Shown here: piece by piece, positions 10,617 to 15,946 of the stretch
Position numbering within the stretch: position 1 is the first letter of the stretch
Layout: each line of letters starts with the position of its first letter
Assembly (NCBI GenBank): GCA_035544635.1
Contig: DATKDQ010000121.1
Location: 1-15,946 of the forward strand
DNA from: DATAFT01 sp035544635
Lineage (GTDB): Bacteria > Acidobacteriota > Thermoanaerobaculia > Multivoradales > Multivoraceae
Direction of reading: 5' to 3'
Length of the DNA: 15,946 nt
Notes under the pieces: model-generated
Told to the model about the DNA's origin: nothing
The model's database searches: none
The model's input: only the letters and a program-made list of their open reading frames with translations
Made by a program: the position numbers and the translations under genes

Positions 10617-11723
10617 TTGGCAAGCAGCGCCCCGTCCCCGATCGAGATCGCGCGCCAGCTCGAGGCGCGCGTCATCGGTCAGGAGGAGGCGGTGCGCGAG
10701 ATGGCGGTCGCGCTGGCGAAGAAGATCGCCGGCTTGCGCGTCGGCAACATCCTCCTCATCGGCTCCTCGGGCTCGGGCAAGACGACGCTGATGCGCGCCG
10801 TCGAGGAGTATCTCCGCTCCGACCCCGTGCTCGCCGCGCGCTCCACCGTCATCCGCATTCACGCCAACGTCCTCGGCGAGGACGCCGAGCAGGGCAGTCC
10901 CGGCGAGAAGCTGATCCAGCGGCTGCTCGAACGCGCCCGCCAACAACTGGGTCACGAGACGCCGATCGAGACGCTCCTCGATCGCGCCGCTCGCGGCCTC
11001 GTCTTCGTCGACGAGGTGGACAAGATCCGCAGCACGGTCGGCGAGCGCCCGAACACGACCGGCATCCGCGCCCAGGAGGCGCTGCTCACGCTGATCGAGA
11101 ACGAGGCGGTGCAGCTCACGCTGCCCGACTGGGCGGGCGGCGGCGCGGCCGAGATCGACTCGAGCGGGCTGCTCTTCGTGGCCGGCGGCGCGTTCGAAGG
11201 TCTCTACGACGCGGTCTACGATCGGGTGACGGTCGGCACCGATCGCGGCGCGCTGCAACCCGTGACGGTGGTGCGCGATGGCCGCGTGCACCAGGAGACG
11301 CCGTTTCGGTTGCGCGACTGGCTGCGGCCCGAGGACCTCTTCGACTACGGCATGAGCCCGCAGTTCCTGTCGCGCTTCGACGCCGTCGTCCTGCTCAGGG
11401 ACCTCGGTCCCGACGAGCTGGTCCGCATCTTCCTCGAGAACCACGACTCCGGCTATCGCCAGGCGTGCGAGTACTTCGCCAGCCAGGGCATCGAGCTCGC
11501 GATGTCGCCGGCGGCAGTGCGCCGCGTTGCCGAAGAGGCGTCGCTTCAGCCGCGCCTCGGTGCGCGCGCCCTCAAGGAGGTCTTTCGCCGCGTGATTCGA
11601 GACTATGAGTTCGATCCGGCCCGGATCGGAGCGGGCCCGAGGCGGACCCTTGTCATCGATCGGCCGGAGGTGGAGCGGGCGCTGCTGGTCGCGTCCGCGC
11701 CTTCCTACGCCGCCAAGCGCTGA
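10617..11723 (+). CDS. ClpX-like AAA+ ATPase lacking the zinc domain and IGF loop
   Basis: This 368-aa AAA+ protein is nearest to ClpX/HslU unfoldases. It has ARVIGQEEAV (17-26), Walker A GSSGSGKT (49-56), Walker B LVFVDEVDK (128-136) and a sensor-2 GAR in the C-terminal small domain (LGARALKEVF). It has no N-terminal C4 zinc domain. The pore loop that is GYVGED in ClpX reads NVLGED (84-89), losing the substrate-gripping Tyr. No IGF ClpP-docking tripeptide occurs in the region before MSPQFLSRF. It may therefore remodel proteins without ClpP. TTG 10617 is chosen because third-position GC drops upstream of it and the ClpX-like homology starts there. GTG 10560, with GGAGG 9 bases upstream, and TTG 10503 are alternatives. 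The 3' end overlaps the opposite gene by 71 bases. Confidence 0.8.
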   Translation: MASSAPSPIEIARQLEARVIGQEEAVREMAVALAKKIAGLRVGNILLIGSSGSGKTTLMRAVEEYLRSDPVLAARSTVIRIHANVLGEDAEQGSPGEKLIQRLLERARQQLGHETPIETLLDRAARGLVFVDEVDKIRSTVGERPNTTGIRAQEALLTLIENEAVQLTLPDWAGGGAAEIDSSGLLFVAGGAFEGLYDAVYDRVTVGTDRGALQPVTVVRDGRVHQETPFRLRDWLRPEDLFDYGMSPQFLSRFDAVVLLRDLGPDELVRIFLENHDSGYRQACEYFASQGIELAMSPAAVRRVAEEASLQPRLGARALKEVFRRVIRDYEFDPARIGAGPRRTLVIDRPEVERALLVASAPSYAAKR

Positions 11724-12375
11724 TCCGCGTCGGCAGGAACGACAGCGCCAGCACGGCGAGGCCCGCGAGCAGGAGGTTGCGCAGGACGCCGGCGCGCTCG
11801 GCTGCCGCGACCTCGACCAGGCTGGCGGCGAAGTAGGTGTAGAGGAAGGTCACCGGCACCAGCGCGGCCGCGGTCGACCATGCGTAGGTCGCGAACGGGA
11901 GCCCGGCGAGCGCCGCGCCGTAGTTGGTGAGCGCGAACGGGACCGGTACGTAGCGCAACCGGAACAACGCCCAGAAGCCGTGCTGCTCGAGCAGCGCGTC
12001 GAGCGGAGCGAGCCGCGGCCCCAGCAGGTGGACAACGAGACCGTGGGCCAACGTCCGCGCCAGCGCGAAGCTCAGGAGCGCGGCGGCGAGCGTGCCCAGG
12101 TAGGCGAGCACACCGCCGAAGAGCGCGCCGAAGACGGCACCGCCGGCGAGCACCAGCACGCTCGCTGGAAACCCGGCTGCGGCCAGGAGCGCGGTCGCGG
12201 CGATGTAGAGCGGAGCGGCCAGCGGCTCCTCCCGCACCCGTTCGAGGGTCGCGGTGAGGGTCTCGATCTCGAGCTGATCGCGCACCGTCTTGCTCGAGAT
12301 CACGAGGAAGGCCGCCGCCAGGAGAGCGGCGAAAAGAGCGAAGCGGAGGACGAGACCTCGAGGAAGCGTCGGCAT
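11653..12375 (-). CDS. TVP38/TMEM64 (DedA-superfamily) membrane protein
   Basis: This 240-aa integral membrane protein has hydrophobic segments at about 9-27, 55-75, 80-105, 150-175 and 197-217. The family core is GFPASVLVLAGGAVFGALFGG (from about 67), followed by a loop and RLRYVPVPFALTNYGAALAGL, typical of the TVP38/SNARE-associated DedA fold. Relatives are implicated in lipid scrambling or transport at the inner membrane; the role here is not known. The C-terminal tail is basic and proline-rich and is the part that overlaps the ClpX-like gene on the other strand. ATG 12375 is preceded directly by an in-frame GTG at 12378, and neither has a good ribosome binding site. It follows the YggX-like gene by about 60 bases. 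Confidence 0.85.
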   Translation of the reverse strand: MPTLPRGLVLRFALFAALLAAAFLVISSKTVRDQLEIETLTATLERVREEPLAAPLYIAATALLAAAGFPASVLVLAGGAVFGALFGGVLAYLGTLAAALLSFALARTLAHGLVVHLLGPRLAPLDALLEQHGFWALFRLRYVPVPFALTNYGAALAGLPFATYAWSTAAALVPVTFLYTYFAASLVEVAAAERAGVLRNLLLAGLAVLALSFLPTRISAWRRRKARTRPAAPAPPPADR

Positions 12376-12433
12376 CACGGAACGTGCGGCGGCCGGCGAG
12401 CGGTCGGTGGCAGCCGGTGCGAGGCGGCGTGGA

Positions 12434-12685
12434 TCAGCTCGAGCCGTCCGCGCCGAGCTCGAAGAACTCCCGCATCTTCTGGTGCAGCACCTCGGCCGCG
12501 CGCGGATCCATGAAGTTGAGGCGCAGCTCGTTGATCACCATGACCTCGTTCTTCTCCCATTCCGCCCAGCACTCGGCGCACACCCTCGCGAGCAATTCGT
12601 CGGCAAGTGCGCTGGGCAGCGGCGGCCGCTTGGCCAGCGCTTCGGCCTCGCGGCGGCAGCGGCTGCAGGAGACGGTTCGCGACAC
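12434..12685 (-). CDS. Fe(2+)-trafficking (YggX-like) protein with two CxxC motifs
   Basis: This 83-aa protein aligns by eye with YggX: it opens MSRTVSC, and the core shows a W-x2-W pair (Trp40 and Trp43) followed by NEVMVINELRLN, matching the WxxW and INExxLN pattern of the Fe(2+)-trafficking family, which protects iron-sulfur enzymes from oxidative damage. E. coli YggX has a single cysteine (Cys7). This version has four, Cys7-x2-Cys10 and Cys36-x2-Cys39, spaced like a zinc ribbon or rubredoxin-type site. The start is GTG with GAGGG 4 bases upstream, one of the few clear ribosome binding sites on this strand. It lies 63 bases after the 89-aa gene. Confidence 0.8.
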   Translation of the reverse strand: MSRTVSCSRCRREAEALAKRPPLPSALADELLARVCAECWAEWEKNEVMVINELRLNFMDPRAAEVLHQKMREFFELGADGSS

Positions 12686-12748
12686 GCTGCCCTCTAGCAG
12701 TCCTTCAGAGCGCCGGACGCAGGAGCCGCGCCGTCCTCGGCGCCAAAA

Positions 12749-13018
12749 TTACTCCCTCACCTCGCCCGGCAGCACGATGCGGCTGTCGGCACGGTCGAGC
12801 ACGTCTCGCGGGATCTGGACCAGAAGCAGCAGGTCGCCGGCGCTCTTGCCGCCCCGGAGTCCCTTGACCAGCTCGTCGGGGACCGCAATCTTGATCCAGG
12901 CAGGACGTTTGGCGTTCTGGCGCGCGCTCTCGATGACGAGCTCTGCGATCGGCGCCACCTGGGTGCGTTGCGGATACTTCTCCAGGGCGAACTCGAGGTT
13001 CCTGCGGGAATCGGTCAT
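12749..13018 (-). CDS. Conserved-looking small protein of unknown function
   Basis: I do not recognise this 89-aa protein. It has no signal peptide, membrane segment or cysteines. The first half is helical and charged (RRNLEFALEKYPQRTQVAPI). The second half alternates hydrophobic residues (LLLLVQIPRDVLDRADSRIVL), suggesting a small alpha/beta fold. High third-position GC throughout supports coding. The frame also offers ATGs at 13042 and 13027. I chose 13018 because TACAAT (5 of 6 to a -10 box) ends exactly 7 bases before it and no Shine-Dalgarno precedes any of the three. It sits between the UDP-xylose gene and the YggX-like gene, on the same strand. Confidence 0.65.
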   Translation of the reverse strand: MTDSRRNLEFALEKYPQRTQVAPIAELVIESARQNAKRPAWIKIAVPDELVKGLRGGKSAGDLLLLVQIPRDVLDRADSRIVLPGEVRE

Positions 13019-13025
13019 GGCGGCC

Positions 13026-13031
13026 ATTGTA
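13026..13031 (-). promoter_or_regulatory. -10-like box (TACAAT) before the 89-aa gene
   Basis: Read on the minus strand, TACAAT (5 of 6 to TATAAT) is followed by 7 bases and the ATG at 13018. It overlaps the alternative ATG at 13027, which would then be untranscribed. If used, it makes the 89-aa, YggX-like and TVP38 genes a transcription unit separate from the UDP-xylose genes. Confidence 0.4.
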
Positions 13032-13105
13032 TCCGCCCGCATCGCCGGTGACCGATCCCGCTCTCGAGAGTCGAGAGGTGCGTCGGCGTGTGGGGAGGTC
13101 GCGAT

Positions 13106-14073
<968 letters not shown>

Positions 14074-14077
<4 letters not shown>

Positions 14078-15441
14078 GACGCGGGCTCCTCGCCTTCGGC
14101 GCGGCCGCGCGCCGGCTGGTAGCGGCCGCTCGGCTCCGCGGTGTCGCGGCCGACCGACACGTAGCGCAGCCCGGCGTCCGCCACTTCCTGGGGCTTGTAG
14201 AGGTTGCGCAGGTCGACCATCAGCGGCCGACGCAGGACCTGCCGCAACGCGTCGAATTGCAGCTTGCGGAACTGGTTCCATTCGGTGACGATCACCACGC
14301 CGTCGGCGCCGGTGGCTGCCTCGTAGGGATTGGCGCAAAAGGTGACCTCGGGCAGGAGCGGCCGGCAGGCGTCCATCGCCGCCGGGTCGTAGGCGCGCAC
14401 CCGGCATCCGCTGCGGATCAGCGCGCGCACGATGGCGATGGCCGGCGACTCCCGGATGTCGTCGGTGTCGGGCTTGAAGGAGAGGCCGAGCACCGCCGCC
14501 GTCGCGCCGTCGAGCGTGCCGAACGCGGACTCCAGCTTGCTCAGCATGCGGCGCTGGGTGTGGTCGTTCACCTCCAGCATCGCCTCGACGATGCGCAGGC
14601 GGCGTCCGTTGGCGCGCGCGATCGAGGCCACCGCGCGGCTGTCCTTGGGAAAGCAGGAGCCGCCGAAGCCGGGGCCCGGATGGAGGAACTGATTGCCGAT
14701 GCGGGCGTCGAGGCCCATCCCCCTCGCCACCACCTCGACGTCGGCTCCCAGCACCTCGCACAGCTCCGCCATCTCGTTGATGAACGAGATCTTGGTCGCC
14801 AGAAAGCTGTTCGAGGCGTACTTGATGAGCTCGGCGCTCTCGACGTCGGTCGAGACGAACGGCACGCCGGCGTTGCGCAGCGGCGAGTAGATGTCGAGCA
14901 TGATGCGCAGCGCTTGCGGATCCGCGGTGCTGATCACCACGCGGTCGGGACGCTGGAAATCCTCGATCGCCGATCCCTCGCGCAGGAACTCCGGGTTGGA
15001 GACGATGGCGAACTCGCCGTCGCGTCCCGCCCCTTCGCGCAGGATGCTCGAGATCAACTGTCCGGTGCCGATCGGCACCGTGCTCTTGGTCACGATCACC
15101 TTATAGCCGTTGAGGTTCTGCGCGATCGAAAGGGCCACCTGACGGATGAAGGTGAGGTCGGTCGAGCCATCGGGCAACTGCGGCGTACCGACGGCGATGA
15201 AGACCGCCGAGGAGGCCTGGATCGCTGCCGGGATGTCGGTCGAGAAGGACAGCCGCCCCTCGAGCTCGTTCTTCTTGACCAGGTTCTCGAGCCCGGGTTC
15301 GTAGATCGGGATGATGCCCGAGCGCAGGGCGTGGATCTTCGATTCGTCCTTGTCGACCCCCACCACGTTCATGCCGAAGTCGGCGAGGCACGCGCCGGTG
15401 ACCAGGCCGACGTACCCCGTGCCGATCACGCTGATCTTCAT
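14074..15441 (-). CDS. ugd: UDP-glucose 6-dehydrogenase
   Basis: This 455-aa enzyme oxidises UDP-glucose to UDP-glucuronate with two NAD. The N-terminal Rossmann turn is GTGYVGLVTG (7-16). The central helix holds Lys207 and Asn211 (IKYASNSFLATK). The catalytic Cys263 is in GFGGSCFPKD (258-267) with Asp267, and the C-terminal UDP-binding domain has LGLSFKPDTDDIRESP. Length and motifs are normal for the bacterial family. The last 25 residues are a charged tail beyond the usual end. The ATG at 15441 begins the Rossmann strand directly, but no Shine-Dalgarno is visible. It lies 48 bases downstream of the MCE-type gene and overlaps the UDP-xylose synthase start, so the two sugar enzymes act as a pair. 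Confidence 0.96.
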
Positions 15442-15489
15442 GACGATTGACAGGAGAGTGCCGCGAAAGGACGGAGGCGCCGTGGGACG

Positions 15490-15946
15490 CTAGGGTACTG
15501 GTGGCGACTCGCGCCGCGGTGGGTCCGTTTCCTGCTCGCCGCCTGCTTCGCTCTGCGCCTCTTCGTATCGTTGGCGAACGCCCGCCCGCTGCCGGTTGCG
15601 GAGCAGCCAGCGCAGCATCCTCGACTCGTTGACACCCACCAGAATGTCGCTGATCGCTTCGTAGACGCTCGGGTCGTTGAGCAGCCTGGACACCGTGCCC
15701 TCGCCCCGGTTGAGCTTCTCGCTGGCCCGGTTGAGCTGGTCCAGCAGGCCTCGCACGTCGGCGAGGAGCTCATCGGCGAGCGCCTCGTCCTTCATCAGCC
15801 GGGAAAGCAGACCGTCGCTCGACGCGAGCTCCTCGATCAACTGGTTGAGCTCGGCGGTCGAGGCGTCGAGGTGGTCGAGCGTGGAGGCGAAGCGGTCGCG
15901 CAGCTCGGTGTCGTTGACCAGGGCGGGCAGGAGCCCGTCCCCCTCG
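15490..15946 (-). CDS. MCE/MlaD-family protein, C-terminal part (cut by window edge)
   Basis: Only the last 151 residues or so are present; the start lies beyond position 15946. The frame is open through the edge, so the TTG at 15840 is an internal leucine codon. The visible part is a long helical segment with three related units, EGDGLLPALVND, SSDGLLSRLMKD and RGEGTVSRLLNDPSVYEAI, 38-41 residues apart. The last is the GxGTxxxLLNDP(x)(V/L)Y motif common in the C-terminal helical region of MCE/MlaD-type lipid-transfer proteins, which bridge the inner and outer membranes. The MCE domain itself is not in the window. The tail after NESRMLRWLLRNRQ is hydrophilic. It is the most upstream minus-strand gene here and may head the unit with ugd. 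Confidence 0.7.
   Translation of the reverse strand, partial: EGDGLLPALVNDTELRDRFASTLDHLDASTAELNQLIEELASSDGLLSRLMKDEALADELLADVRGLLDQLNRASEKLNRGEGTVSRLLNDPSVYEAISDILVGVNESRMLRWLLRNRQRAGVRQRYEEAQSEAGGEQETDPPRRESPPVP

Noticed and set aside
14078..14761. Upstream extension of the uxs frame
   Set aside because: The extension lies fully inside ugd in another frame, is Arg/Gly-rich, and the SDR fold starts exactly at GTG 14077.
14257..15450. 397-aa plus-strand frame opposite ugd
   Set aside because: Antisense shadow of a well-identified enzyme with no recognisable protein family.
15838..15840. TTG as the start of the right-edge gene
   Set aside because: The frame stays open to the window edge, and the upstream residues continue the same repeat pattern, so this is an internal leucine.

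Overview
The window is GC-rich, gene-dense bacterial chromosomal DNA with very high GC at third codon positions. It carries fifteen genes I accept as real: fourteen complete and one cut by the right edge. I see no tRNA, rRNA, CRISPR array, insertion sequence or phage gene. A GWxTD-type exported protein, an MCE/MlaD-type protein, a UDP-xylose pathway, a split methylmalonyl-CoA mutase and a B12-dependent ribonucleotide reductase together suggest an uncultured Acidobacteriota-like lineage, possibly Thermoanaerobaculia. That placement is an inference from gene content, not a phylogenetic result.

Left part (1-4871): the large subunit of methylmalonyl-CoA mutase (minus strand) and the class II ribonucleotide reductase nrdJ (plus strand) are divergent and share a 380-bp control region. 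Both enzymes need adenosylcobalamin. The control region holds a -10 box almost touching the mutase start, an NrdR-box-like palindrome, and a -35/-10 pair for nrdJ. A 9-bp hairpin sits on the nrdJ stop codon.

Middle part (4889-9344): a plus-strand run of six genes, most of them overlapping or nearly touching. They are a membrane-anchored TlpA-like thioredoxin, a small four-cysteine protein, a type II (archaeal-type) glyceraldehyde-3-phosphate dehydrogenase homologue, an RlmD/TrmA-type RNA uracil methyltransferase, a pyruvoyl-tetrahydropterin-synthase-like protein that lacks two catalytic residues, and a GWxTD-domain exported protein. An exported TPR protein (minus strand, 9385-10401) converges on this run.

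Right part (10617-15946): a ClpX-like AAA+ ATPase without the usual ClpX zinc domain, pore tyrosine or IGF loop overlaps tail-to-tail with a TVP38/DedA-type membrane protein. The remaining genes are all on the minus strand. In transcription order they are the MCE-type C-terminus, UDP-glucose dehydrogenase, UDP-glucuronate decarboxylase (together UDP-glucose to UDP-xylose), an unrecognised 89-aa protein, a cysteine-rich Fe(2+)-trafficking (YggX-like) protein, and the TVP38 protein.

A recurring signal not explained by the genes is a -10-like hexamer (TATACT, TAGACT, TAGAAT, TACAAT, possibly TACGAT) placed 6 to 9 bases before a start codon that has no Shine-Dalgarno sequence. This suggests several genes here are transcribed as leaderless mRNAs, and it guided the start choices. 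The strongest protein-level leads are the ClpX-like ATPase, the altered PTPS-like protein and the bacterial type II GAPDH.
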